A stretch of DNA of 64,000 nucleotides from VRUE01 sp963796705 (GTDB lineage Bacteria; Actinomycetota; Thermoleophilia; Solirubrobacterales; 70-9). Position 1 is the first letter of the stretch, and each line of letters begins with the position of its first letter. The stretch is taken from NCBI GenBank assembly GCA_963796705.1, contig CAWCMK010000007.1:10510-74509 (forward strand). The letters run 5' to 3'. Shown here piece by piece: positions 19,001 to 27,217 of this stretch. The notes under the pieces are model-generated. The model saw nothing but the letters and a program-made list of their open reading frames with translations. It did not search any database and was not told the origin of the DNA. A program made the translations under genes and the position numbers.

Positions 19001-19861
19001 CCCTCCGTTTTCGGGGAGGGTGATCGTTTCAACGAGACTCGCGGTTTCGGTGTCATAAACATTGACAGTCGTGCCGCCGTTGCCAACGTAGAGCTTGTGT
19101 TCGGCGTCGTTGACGGCGAGGCCAGGTTCGCCTGAAGGCGCCGGGAAGCTGAGTTTGGTCGTGTAGCCGCTTTCGGCGGTGAACTTGACCAGCTGGCCGC
19201 CGCCGTAGGAGGCGGCATAAACGTCACCGTTTGCGTGATCGACTGCAAGCTTGCAGAGGCTGAAACCGATTTCGATCGATCCAGTGGCGGTCCCAGCAGC
19301 CGAGTATTTGAAGACTTTGTGTTGCGTGTAGTCGCCGGCCCAGGGTCCGCCACCCGGCCCGACGTCAACGCCGCAGATTTCGCCGCCGCCAGGGATGACG
19401 ACCGGCCACGGCGCGCCGAGCGCGTTACCGCTCGAGTTCCAGCCGTAGATCCTTTCGCTGCTGCCGGACTGGACGCCGTAGATGTTGCCGGCCCCCGAGC
19501 TTTCCACTTCGATGTCGGGTTCCCCGCATTCGGTGCTGATCCCGGCACTGAAGGGGAATTTGCCGCCGAGTGGAGTCGCCGATCCGGAGCTGATGGCGAG
19601 GCCGTAGATCTTGCCTTCAGAGGCGAGGTAGAGGTCCCCGGAAGAGCCGTTGTAGGCGATGTGGCAGCCAAAGCCGACACCGCTCGATTTCGGGCCTTCC
19701 TTGCCGTATTCGCCGGTGACTTCGGTATGTTCGCTGGCGAGGCTCTGTGACACCGGCAGGGCGAGCAGCAACCAGGCCGCGGCGCAGAAGGTTGCGACAC
19801 CGGCGCGCACCGATGCGGTCCTCAGGCGATCGCCGCGGCCCAGGTTCTCCTCTGCCCTCAA
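16013..19861 (-). CDS. Giant secreted propeller/FN3 protein, A1; first gene of the operon
   Basis: 1282 aa. The TTG start at 19861 is supported by AAGGAG seven bases upstream and by a signal peptide at residues 15-43 (ends SLA). Domains: NHL-like propeller (about 50-315), three fibronectin III-like domains (about 318-610; repeated ITGL-P-TYHYRVVA pattern), the motif VRQQ...LPDCRAFELVSP (about 620-640), a TolB/WD-like propeller (SADGTRVFF, SNDGRTFF), then GGFPYEP...C...DECHG and a Lys/His/Arg tail. Compared with A2 it has one more FN3 domain and lacks the inserted NHL block. Transcribed first in A1-B1-A2-B2 from the promoter near 19974-20003. Confidence 0.85.
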   Translation of the reverse strand: MRAEENLGRGDRLRTASVRAGVATFCAAAWLLLALPVSQSLASEHTEVTGEYGKEGPKSSGVGFGCHIAYNGSSGDLYLASEGKIYGLAISSGSATPLGGKFPFSAGISTECGEPDIEVESSGAGNIYGVQSGSSERIYGWNSSGNALGAPWPVVIPGGGEICGVDVGPGGGPWAGDYTQHKVFKYSAAGTATGSIEIGFSLCKLAVDHANGDVYAASYGGGQLVKFTAESGYTTKLSFPAPSGEPGLAVNDAEHKLYVGNGGTTVNVYDTETASLVETITLPENGGHGLAVDEATDTLFVTIGSGSSGYIVEYLGLTTPKATTGEPTGNSEVSGTADPNGVGPITECYFEYGLTSAYGSKQNCSESTPISSEETVHANLPGLVGEETYHYRLVLTNGEPHVIGRGADKTITPHNVKGLGTEAATEITQNSALLNAKYEGTGEDTHYYFEWGQTTAYGHKTAIPPGEDAGVTTELTHVSSEITGLEPGFTYHYRVVAENSIGVSKGTDKSFKTYELPSIEAATSSHLTATSADIDAEVNPHGFETTYYIEYGPTTQYGSVTPSQTLPAGNASEAVVVHLTELQGVLYHFRVVAESKWGAVRTEDQSFNFYPQTCPNSTVRQQNESQYLPDCRAFELVSPEETGNVELTNAEPDADPYAVSPPRFAFNGYLGGVNGTEPTNALGADTYIATRTNTGWKTHLVGLRGYEGTAAGALFANANFSKFLDFRENGGFEGEPQPPHSIPYVWDSEGNLLERWPQNFESIPNVEESKGAFQPSPDLSHLAISSTNIAFAPGGLTTGVGSAYDYNAATGTTALISKDANGEDIQQEPGNTSATEEAILFPGVNPEYGGYGYGSMASPAHPGVSTDGTHILMSTASAPYNHFNEPPKPTRLYMRVNDAVTYEVSDKKDVNYVGMTADGTRVFFTSPEQLTSEDTDESVDLYMWSEEGDKLTLVSKAGPEAEGSGNSDECTATWTTQCGVAAVTGETLTDNSISSESGEIYFYSPEQLDGRKGTPNRENLYVYRNGEPQFVASLNPSSGEHGPITRMQVSPNDGHMAFITTTKLTGYDNVGLKEMYAYEPAARKLICVSCRPDGQPPAFNVEASKMGIFMSNDGRTFFATKDPLVPTDTNEQLDVYEYTEGRPQLITTGTGTTLTRHAIYGGSGNAGEEGLAGVSADGVNVYFSTRDILVPQNHNGPFLAYYDARTDGGFPYEPALAPCEAADECHGEGNAAPAAPTVTSEGDLGSRGNAPNPSAHKSKPKQKRRKHKAKHHRKHKRGNNRA

Positions 19862-19973
19862 GCTTCTTCTCCTTGACCGGCCGTCTTCCCCTGCCCGTGA
19901 TTCCCTGTGGTGGGCGTGGGGCCCCTGGCCCTGTCGATTGATGTCCCAGCCCGCTCCCTAGCGAGCAAGCGGC

Positions 19974-20003
19974 ACTGTAAACGGGTTCGTGCATTTTTGT
20001 CAA
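19974..20003 (-). promoter_or_regulatory. Promoter of the A1-B1-A2-B2 operon
   Basis: Minus strand TTGACA (20003-19998), an 18-bp spacer and TACAGT (19979-19974), leaving an untranslated leader of roughly 105 nt before the TTG start at 19861. The -35 is embedded in the first TGTCAAG-N4-GTAC box, so a protein bound there should block RNA polymerase. Position and quality are from reading only. Confidence 0.5.
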
Positions 20004-20079
20004 GCCCGGTACGCGAGAAAATGTAAAAGTCGGTACCAGAAGTGTCAGCGATCGGACATTTCGCTGTCATATCTCGTAC
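19998..20079 (+). promoter_or_regulatory. Tandem direct repeats of the TGT(C/A)A-N6-GTAC box
   Basis: Four same-strand 15-bp boxes start at 19998 (TGTCAAGCCCGGTAC), 20022 (TGTAAAAGTCGGTAC), 20043 (TGTCAGCGATCGGAC, one base off) and 20065 (TGTCATATCTCGTAC). Spacings are 24, 21 and 22 bp, about two helical turns, so all lie on one face of the DNA. They fill the gap between the divergent A1 operon and the first tandem TetR gene, and most likely are its operator. Confidence 0.6.
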
Positions 20080-20119
20080 ACGCCAAATAATGGCCTGCGG
20101 GTTATGGTCTGCCGCCGGG

Positions 20120-21439
20120 ATGGTGCCTGGGGAGCTAGGTTCTCAGCCGGTCGAGCCGCTTTTCCCTCAGCTCATCGAGGGACTGCGGGGCATGCCTCCT
20201 GCCGCGGTCGCAGAGCACCAGCGCATCCGGCTCGAGGCGGCGATGGTCGAGGCGGTGGCCCGTCATGGATACGCCGGGACAACCCTGCGCGAGCTCGTTC
20301 GGATCGCAGGCGTTTCCAAGTCGACCTTCTACGACCACTTCGAGACCAAGCAGGACGCGTTCCTTGCAACCGCGGACTCGATCGTGACCCAGATCAGCGA
20401 ACGGGTGCGGGTCGCCTATCGGGAGGGCTCAGACCATCGCGACCGACTCGTCCGGGCGCTCGCCACCTTCATGGATCTGGTCGCCAGCGAGCCGCAGGCC
20501 GCCACACTGACCATCGTCGAGACGCTCAGCCTCGGCCGGGCTGGGATCGAGGCCCGCGATCGCGGCTCGGAGGTATTCGAAGAGGCCTTGCGGAGCAGCT
20601 TCGAAAGCTCGGCCTCCAAGGTCGAGGTCCCGCTGCGCACCGTCAACGCGATAGCCGCCGGATTTCGCGGCGTCGTCTACCGCAACCTGCGCGCCGGCAC
20701 CGCCAGCGCACTTCCCGGCCTCGTCGAGGCATTGGCCGACTGGGCCCTCGGATATCAGGTGGCACCGAACGCCGCGGTGCGGCGCGCCGCCGTGGCGGCG
20801 GCCAGGCCGGCACCGGCCGCCGAGCGGAACGCCGAGGCACTCGATTGGAGCGAGCCTCCGGACAGCCCTCGCAGTCGTGTCCAGCTGAGCCAGCGCGAGC
20901 GAATCGTCCGCGCAATCGGCCTCCTGGTCGTCGAGAGAGGCTATGAGACACTGACGATTCCCGCGATCTCCGCGACCGCCGGGACATCGAATCAGACCTT
21001 CTACGAACACTTTGAAAACAAACGCGAGGCCTTCGTGGCGGCATTTGACGACAGCGCCGCCGAGGCCCTGGAGGCGACAACCCGTGCCTTCCGAACCTCC
21101 CAGGGCCCGGAGGCAATCGGGGTCGCACTGCGCGCGATGCTCCAATACATCGCCGCCCACCCGCTCTTCGCTCGGCTTGCCTTCTTCGATCTGCAGACCG
21201 CCGGCCCGGCGGCGCTGGACCGCGCAGATTCCGTGATGAGAAGCTTCGGTGCATTCCTGGAACCAGGCGTGGCTCCCGAGGAGCTCAACGTCGGGCCGTC
21301 GGAGACCGTCCTGCAGGCGATAACCAGCGGTGCCTGGGGCGTAATCCAGCATGAGCTTGCACACGAGAAAATCGAGACGCTGCCCGAGCTCGCCCCAGAG
21401 CTTGCCCAGATAGTCCTTGGGTCGCTACCCTCGACCTAG
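20120..21439 (+). CDS. Tandem TetR regulator with two complete DNA-binding domains (copy 1)
   Basis: 439 aa from ATG 20120; GTG 20042, ATG 20090 and ATG 20192 are alternatives. 20120 is chosen because it gives the same lead length before the first helix-turn-helix as in copy 2 and leaves the box array outside the gene. It has two TetR units in one chain: the first HTH at about 38-84 (TTLRELVRIAGVSKSTFYDHFE) with its own helical ligand domain, the second at about 257-305 (TIPAISATAGTSNQTFYEHFE) with another. Ordinary TetR proteins have about 200 aa and one HTH. Divergent from the secretion operon; a role as its repressor is inferred from position and boxes. Confidence 0.8.
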   Translation: MVPGELGSQPVEPLFPQLIEGLRGMPPAAVAEHQRIRLEAAMVEAVARHGYAGTTLRELVRIAGVSKSTFYDHFETKQDAFLATADSIVTQISERVRVAYREGSDHRDRLVRALATFMDLVASEPQAATLTIVETLSLGRAGIEARDRGSEVFEEALRSSFESSASKVEVPLRTVNAIAAGFRGVVYRNLRAGTASALPGLVEALADWALGYQVAPNAAVRRAAVAAARPAPAAERNAEALDWSEPPDSPRSRVQLSQRERIVRAIGLLVVERGYETLTIPAISATAGTSNQTFYEHFENKREAFVAAFDDSAAEALEATTRAFRTSQGPEAIGVALRAMLQYIAAHPLFARLAFFDLQTAGPAALDRADSVMRSFGAFLEPGVAPEELNVGPSETVLQAITSGAWGVIQHELAHEKIETLPELAPELAQIVLGSLPST

Positions 21440-21487
21440 GCTCCAGCGGGCGCCGGTCCCCCGCAACTTGGAGCTTGGGAGCGGATC

Positions 21488-21502
21488 TGTCAAGCTGCGT
21501 AC
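21488..21502 (+). promoter_or_regulatory. TGTCAAG-N4-GTAC box touching the ATG of the second tandem TetR gene
   Basis: TGTCAAGCTGCGTAC ends at the base before ATG 21503. A protein bound here would cover the start region of the downstream gene, which fits autoregulation or cross-regulation. It cannot serve as a -35 for this gene in this orientation, which argues that the sequence is conserved as a binding site and not just as a promoter hexamer. Confidence 0.55.
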
Positions 21503-22819
21503 ATGGCGCCAGAAGCAACCGGAGATAGAGCCATCCAAGGAAGATCTCGGGCTGAGCCGGCCAGCCTGGGTCGCACCGTCACCGAACGGCGCCAGCGGTC
21601 CAGGTTGGAAGCAGCGATGGTCAGGTCGGTGGCTCAGCACGGTTACGCGGAAACGACGGTGGCCGAGCTGGTCCGGGTCGCCGCCGTGTCGAAGTCAACG
21701 TTCTACGCGCACTTTCGCGACAAGGAAGACTGCTTTTTCGTCACCCTCGACACGATCGTCGACGAAGTCAGCGCCAGGGTTGGAGTTGCCTTCCGCTCCC
21801 AGACCGGCCTCGAGCGGAGCCTCGCCGCGGCGCTCTCCAACTTCGCCGACTTCCTGGTCGGCGAAGCCGACGCAGCTTCGCTGGTCGTCGTCCACTCGCT
21901 CAGTCTGGGCGCGGCCGCGGTCCCCCATATCGAGCGCGCCGGCGAGGCCTTCGAACGAACGCTCCGCCAGAGCCTCGCCGAAGAGCCGATCGAGACCGGC
22001 CGGCCCTCGGAGCTCGCCGTTCGTGCGATCGTCGGCGGGATTCGCACGGTGATCTACCGGTGCCTTCGCGATCGACGCCCCGAGCAATTCATCGACTGGC
22101 TGGAGCCGCTGCTGAGCTGGGCCCTCTCCTACGTCTCCGAGAGGGCCGGGACATACCCGATCGCGCAGCGGCCGCTGCCGGCGGAGGCGCTGGCCAACCC
22201 GGACCCCGACTACATCCCCTGGGATGAGCCGGCCGACAGCCCGCTGAGCCGCGAACGGCTGACCCAGCGCCAGCGGATACTCCGCGCCACCGCCCAGGAG
22301 GCGTCCCGTGTCGGCTATCCAAGCCTGACGATCCCCACGATCTCGGCCGCTGCCGGAACCTCCAATCAGACCTTCTATGAGCACTTCGAGAGCAAGGAGC
22401 AGGCCTTCATCTTCGCCTTCGAGAAAGTGGCCAAACGAGCGATGGCCGCGGTATTTGCAGCGGCGCTGACCGAGAAGGATTGGCGGGCGGTCGTTGAAGC
22501 GGGCCTCCGCGGCTTTCTCGAGTATCTGGCCCATGAACCGCTCTTCGCCCGGCTCGCGTTCTTCGAGCTGCCAGCCGCCGGCGCCGCGGCCCTTAGTCAC
22601 GGTGATTCCACCGTGCAGATGTTCACCTCCTTTCTCGCCCCCGAGGCGCTGCCGCCGGGCGTCCCGACCCTGCCGGCGGTTGAGGTCGAGGTGATCGGCG
22701 GCGCCATCTGGTGGACGATCCAGTGCGAGATCGCGGCCGGAAACATTGAGAAGCTGCCGGATATGGCGGCCGCCATCTGCGACATCCTCTTCGTGCCCCT
22801 CTTGGCGCGCCAGGCGTGA
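21503..22819 (+). CDS. Tandem TetR regulator with two complete DNA-binding domains (copy 2)
   Basis: 438 aa, paralogue of the preceding gene in the same order: first HTH at about 34-80 (TTVAELVRVAAVSKSTFYAHFRDKEDCFF), second at about 254-300 (TIPTISAAAGTSNQTFYEHFESKEQAF). The second recognition region shares an identical 12-residue stretch (GTSNQTFYEHFE) with copy 1, while the first HTHs differ more, so the two halves may read different DNA. The gene follows copy 1 by 63 bp and ends one base before the convergent TetR gene. Probably arose by fusion of two TetR genes, then duplication. Confidence 0.8.
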   Translation: MAPEATGDRAIQGRSRAEPASLGRTVTERRQRSRLEAAMVRSVAQHGYAETTVAELVRVAAVSKSTFYAHFRDKEDCFFVTLDTIVDEVSARVGVAFRSQTGLERSLAAALSNFADFLVGEADAASLVVVHSLSLGAAAVPHIERAGEAFERTLRQSLAEEPIETGRPSELAVRAIVGGIRTVIYRCLRDRRPEQFIDWLEPLLSWALSYVSERAGTYPIAQRPLPAEALANPDPDYIPWDEPADSPLSRERLTQRQRILRATAQEASRVGYPSLTIPTISAAAGTSNQTFYEHFESKEQAFIFAFEKVAKRAMAAVFAAALTEKDWRAVVEAGLRGFLEYLAHEPLFARLAFFELPAAGAAALSHGDSTVQMFTSFLAPEALPPGVPTLPAVEVEVIGGAIWWTIQCEIAAGNIEKLPDMAAAICDILFVPLLARQA

Positions 22820-23481
22820 TCAGCCGGCGATTCGCCTGGCCTCGGCGGATCCCAGATAGGGGCTCAGCAGGATTTCGACGAGCTCTCGCTCGAGCCTCCC
22901 GACGGGCAGCGGCAGCTCGGCGAGCAGTGTCCCCCTGACCACATATGCGGCTCCCCCGACCAGCAGTGTCTCGGTCAGGGCCGGCAACCCTGCCGCCTCG
23001 GGGTTGCGCTCGCGCCCCTCGCGCAGCATCGGCACACCCGCTCCATCTCCGCGGCCTGCCGCTCGAGGATCACGGGGCCCGCGGCCAGCGCCTCGATTAC
23101 GAAAAAGCGCGCCCGACTGGCGGTTTCTTCGATGAACTCGAGGATCGCGGCGACCCCGACCCTGACACGCCTCGGCCAGTCATCGAGGGGGTCGATCGCG
23201 CCTGCCGCTTCACTCATCAGCCGCTCGAAGAAGGCGTCGTGGGCGGCGCTCAGACATTGGCCAGTGCTCTCGAAGTGCGCGTGGAAGACGGCCTCGGAGA
23301 CGCCCGCGGCCGCGACGACGTCCCCGACGGTCGTCTCCGAGTAGCCACGTTCAGACGCGACCTTCGTGAAGGCATTGATGAGGCGCTCGCGCTGAGCCTG
23401 CGATTCGGGGCTCCCAGACCCGTTCTCGCCGACCTCCCGCTCGCGACCGCCCGACTCGCGGCGTCGAGGGTCCCCTGTCAC
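22820..23481 (-). pseudogene. Single-domain TetR regulator interrupted by a frameshift
   Basis: From GTG 23481 the frame gives a good TetR N-terminus (RERLINAFTKVASERGYSETTVGDVVAAAGVSEAVFHAHFE) and ligand-domain start up to about 23040, then turns to Arg/Cys-rich nonsense. The expected C-terminus (EAAGLPALTETLLVGGAAYVVR to LLSPYLGSAEARRIAG) continues in another frame down to 22820 and aligns with the paralogue at 23557-24198. One missing base near 23025-23045 would explain it. Either a genuine inactivated repressor or a sequencing error. Confidence 0.65.
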
Positions 23482-23513
23482 GGCGCGGCAGCTTACGCAG
23501 GCTTCACCGAAAA

Positions 23514-23528
23514 TGTCAAGAGCGGTAC
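23514..23528 (-). promoter_or_regulatory. TGTCAAG-N4-GTAC box with embedded -35, upstream of the frameshifted TetR gene
   Basis: Plus strand TGTCAAGAGCGGTAC; on the minus strand it supplies GTAC-N4-CTTGACA, with a weak -10 (TAAGCT, 18 bp on) only about 10 bp before GTG 23481, so the transcript would be nearly leaderless. Same arrangement as at 24228-24242. Confidence 0.55.
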
Positions 23529-23556
23529 ATCAAATCGATCGGCGATCGACGGTAAC

Positions 23557-24198
23557 TCAGGCGCTCGCGGCCAGCCGCGCCTCCTCGGTGCCGATGTAGG
23601 GGGAGAGAACCATCTCGATCGCTTCCGGTTCAACCTCGGCGAGCATCTCGCCCTCGTCGCCGAGCAGGTGACCACAGACGATCACCACGACTCCGGCGAT
23701 CAGGACCTGCTCGAGGGCATCGGGGAGGCCGGCCGCGGGCGGGTAGAGCAGGCGCCCCTGCTTGAGCTGCGAAGCGGCGCGCTCGATGGAGGCGTAGCGG
23801 CGCTCAATTCCGGCCGGACCGACGCGCACCGCGTCGATCGCGAAGAGTCGCGCCACCGGCTCGACCTCGGCGATGAACTCAAAGACGGCGCGAATCGATG
23901 CCCTAACCCTCATCGACCAGTCCTCGATGTCCTCGCAGGCTTCGGCGACGTGTTCGAGCATCCGCTCCAAGAAGCGGTCGAACGCCGCCAGAAGGCACTG
24001 CTCGACGTTCTCGAAGTGAAGATCGAAGTCCTCCGTCGAGAGCCCTGCGGACCGCGCCACGGTCTCGCGATCAACGCCCCGCAGGCCACGCTCTGTGGCG
24101 ATCCTGGTGGCAGACTCGATGAAACGCTCGCGCACCTCCGCCGGCGCCCACTCGGCCGTCGCCTGGGCTGAAACGCCTCCCACCATCAGATCCGGCAT
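23557..24198 (-). CDS. TetR-family transcriptional regulator
   Basis: 213 aa, one TetR unit: HTH at about 25-65 (RIATERGLRGVDRETVARSAGLSTEDFDLHFENVEQCLLAAF) and an all-helical ligand domain ending LSPYIGTEEARLAASA. The recognition helix lacks the usual S-x-x-T-F/L-Y-x-H-F core (it reads STEDFDLHF), so its DNA specificity may differ. Closest relative in the window is the frameshifted neighbour. ATG 24198 lies about 7-12 bp from the -10 (CATTGT), nearly leaderless. Divergent from fumC across 110 bp. Confidence 0.8.
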   Translation of the reverse strand: MPDLMVGGVSAQATAEWAPAEVRERFIESATRIATERGLRGVDRETVARSAGLSTEDFDLHFENVEQCLLAAFDRFLERMLEHVAEACEDIEDWSMRVRASIRAVFEFIAEVEPVARLFAIDAVRVGPAGIERRYASIERAASQLKQGRLLYPPAAGLPDALEQVLIAGVVVIVCGHLLGDEGEMLAEVEPEAIEMVLSPYIGTEEARLAASA

Positions 24199-24227
24199 GG
24201 GTCAACAATGACCGGTACACATTCTCC

Positions 24228-24242
24228 TGTCAAGGAAAGTAC
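24228..24242 (-). promoter_or_regulatory. TGTCAAG-N4-GTAC box with embedded -35, TetR/fumC intergenic region
   Basis: Plus strand TGTCAAGGAAAGTAC. The minus strand gives GTAC-N4-CTTGACA, 17 bp, CATTGT, ahead of the TetR gene at 24198. A second GTAC lies exactly 24 bp to the left (24215), the same step as between the first two boxes of the 20-kb array. The site could also affect fumC on the other strand. Confidence 0.55.
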
Positions 24243-24308
24243 TCGCTTCTGATCCGAGCGGATGCCGGCTCCAATACGCTCTTCGCACCCGACGATGGAG
24301 GCAGGACT

Positions 24309-25622
<1,314 letters not shown>

Positions 25623-25671
25623 GCTGCTCCTGTGGGCCCCGGCACCCCGACGCCGACAGGAGGCGGGATCC

Positions 25672-27117
25672 TCAGCCCTGCAGGGTGATGAAGCGCTCCT
25701 CGGTCAGCTCGAGCACCGCGAAGGCGGGGCCCTCACGCGTGTTGCCGGAATCCTTGACACCGCCGTAGGGCTGCTGATCGGCGCGGAATGTCGGCACCTC
25801 GTTGATCAGCACGCCGCCGAACTCGAGATCGCGCCCCGCCGCGAGCCCGCGCCCGATGTCGCGGGTGAAGACGCCGGCCTGAAGGCCGAACTTGGAGTCG
25901 TTGGCGAGACGCAGGGCCTCCTCGAAATCGGAGTAGCGGTCGATCGTCGCAACCGGTCCAAAGATCTCCTCGCACCAGACCTTCGCCTTCCGCGGCGGCG
26001 ACCCGAGCAGGGTCGGCGCCAGGCAGCGGCCCTCGTCGACGAGCTCGCCGCCGGTGAGAAGCTCCGCTCCTTCCCCGACCGCCTCCTCCACCCACCGCTT
26101 GACGCGATCGCGGTCGCCGGGGGTGATCAGCGGCCCGACGTCGGTCTCATCATCGAAGGGATTGCCGACCCTGAGCGACTCGACGTTGGCTACCAGCCTC
26201 GCGATGAACTCCTCGGCGATCTCCTCGTGGACGAGGATTCGTTGGATCGAGATGCAGCTCTGTCCCGCGTGGGAGAAGGCGTGGATCTGGGCCTTGTCGG
26301 CGGCGGTCTCCCAGTCGCCGTCGGAGTGGACAATCAGCGGCGCGTTTGAGCCCAGCTCAAGGCTGACCTTCTTGTGGGGGACGCGACTGCGGATCTCCCA
26401 GCCGACCTTTGCCGAACCGGTGAAGGTGAGCGCCGCGGTCAGCTGGTGCTCGACGATCGCCCCCCCGACCTCGGCGCCGGGACCCGGAATGACGTTCAGC
26501 CAGCCCTCGGGCAGCCCCGCCTCGACCAGGATTTCGGCCAGCTTCAGGGCGCAGATCGGCGTCTGACCGGCGGGCTTCAGGACGATCGCATTGCCCGCCG
26601 CGATCGCCGGCCCGAGCTTGTGGGCGACCAGGTTGAGCGGAAAGTTGAAGGGGCTGATCGCGCCGAGGACCCCGTAGGGCACGCGCAGCATCACGCCGAG
26701 CTTGCCCGCTCCGGCCGGCGAGGCGTCCATCGGAACGGTGCCCCCGGTCAGCTTGCGCGCCTCGACGGCCGAGAAGGTCAGGGTCTCGACACAGCGCTGG
26801 GCCTCGACCCGCGCGGTCTTGATCGGCTTGCCCGCCTCGGCCGAGATCGCCAGAGCCAACTCCTCGACCCGCGCCGCGACCAGCTCGGCAGCCCGTTCCA
26901 GGGTCGCGGCCCGCTCATGCTGGGGAAAGTCCGCCGTCTCAAATGCCCGCCGCGCGGCCCGCGCGGCACGGTCAACGACTTGCGCATCCCCCAGGGCCAC
27001 CCGGCCGACGGGGCTGCCGTCATAGGGGCTCTCGACCTCGTCCCACTCGCCGGTCTCGAGCCACTCGCCGGCGACCAGAAGCCGGTGATCGGTCGCCTCG
27101 AGTGTCTGCGTCGCCAT
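25672..27117 (-). CDS. NAD(P)-dependent aldehyde dehydrogenase
   Basis: 481 aa from ATG 27117, preceded by GGAGG at 7-nt spacing; the open frame extends upstream but without homology. ALDH fold: nucleotide-binding PFNFPLNLVAHKLGPAIAAGN and FTGSAKVGWEI, catalytic Glu in SLELGSNAP, catalytic Cys in HAGQSCISIQRI, and the C-terminal EEIFGPV. ELGSNAP in place of ELGGKSP is typical of the glyceraldehyde-phosphate/lactaldehyde/phosphonoacetaldehyde-type branch. It oxidises an aldehyde to the acid; it could take the product of the decarboxylase at 2643, but they are 21 kb apart. Convergent with fumC. Confidence 0.88.
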   Translation of the reverse strand: MATQTLEATDHRLLVAGEWLETGEWDEVESPYDGSPVGRVALGDAQVVDRAARAARRAFETADFPQHERAATLERAAELVAARVEELALAISAEAGKPIKTARVEAQRCVETLTFSAVEARKLTGGTVPMDASPAGAGKLGVMLRVPYGVLGAISPFNFPLNLVAHKLGPAIAAGNAIVLKPAGQTPICALKLAEILVEAGLPEGWLNVIPGPGAEVGGAIVEHQLTAALTFTGSAKVGWEIRSRVPHKKVSLELGSNAPLIVHSDGDWETAADKAQIHAFSHAGQSCISIQRILVHEEIAEEFIARLVANVESLRVGNPFDDETDVGPLITPGDRDRVKRWVEEAVGEGAELLTGGELVDEGRCLAPTLLGSPPRKAKVWCEEIFGPVATIDRYSDFEEALRLANDSKFGLQAGVFTRDIGRGLAAGRDLEFGGVLINEVPTFRADQQPYGGVKDSGNTREGPAFAVLELTEERFITLQG

Positions 27118-27217
27118 TGCACGGACCTCCGTTTCGGTCGCATTCTCCAACCGGTTCCTGGGACTCAGACTAGTGCAGGCGGCGAGCGGCCCACCCCGGC
27201 ACTCCGTGGGTCGCCGC

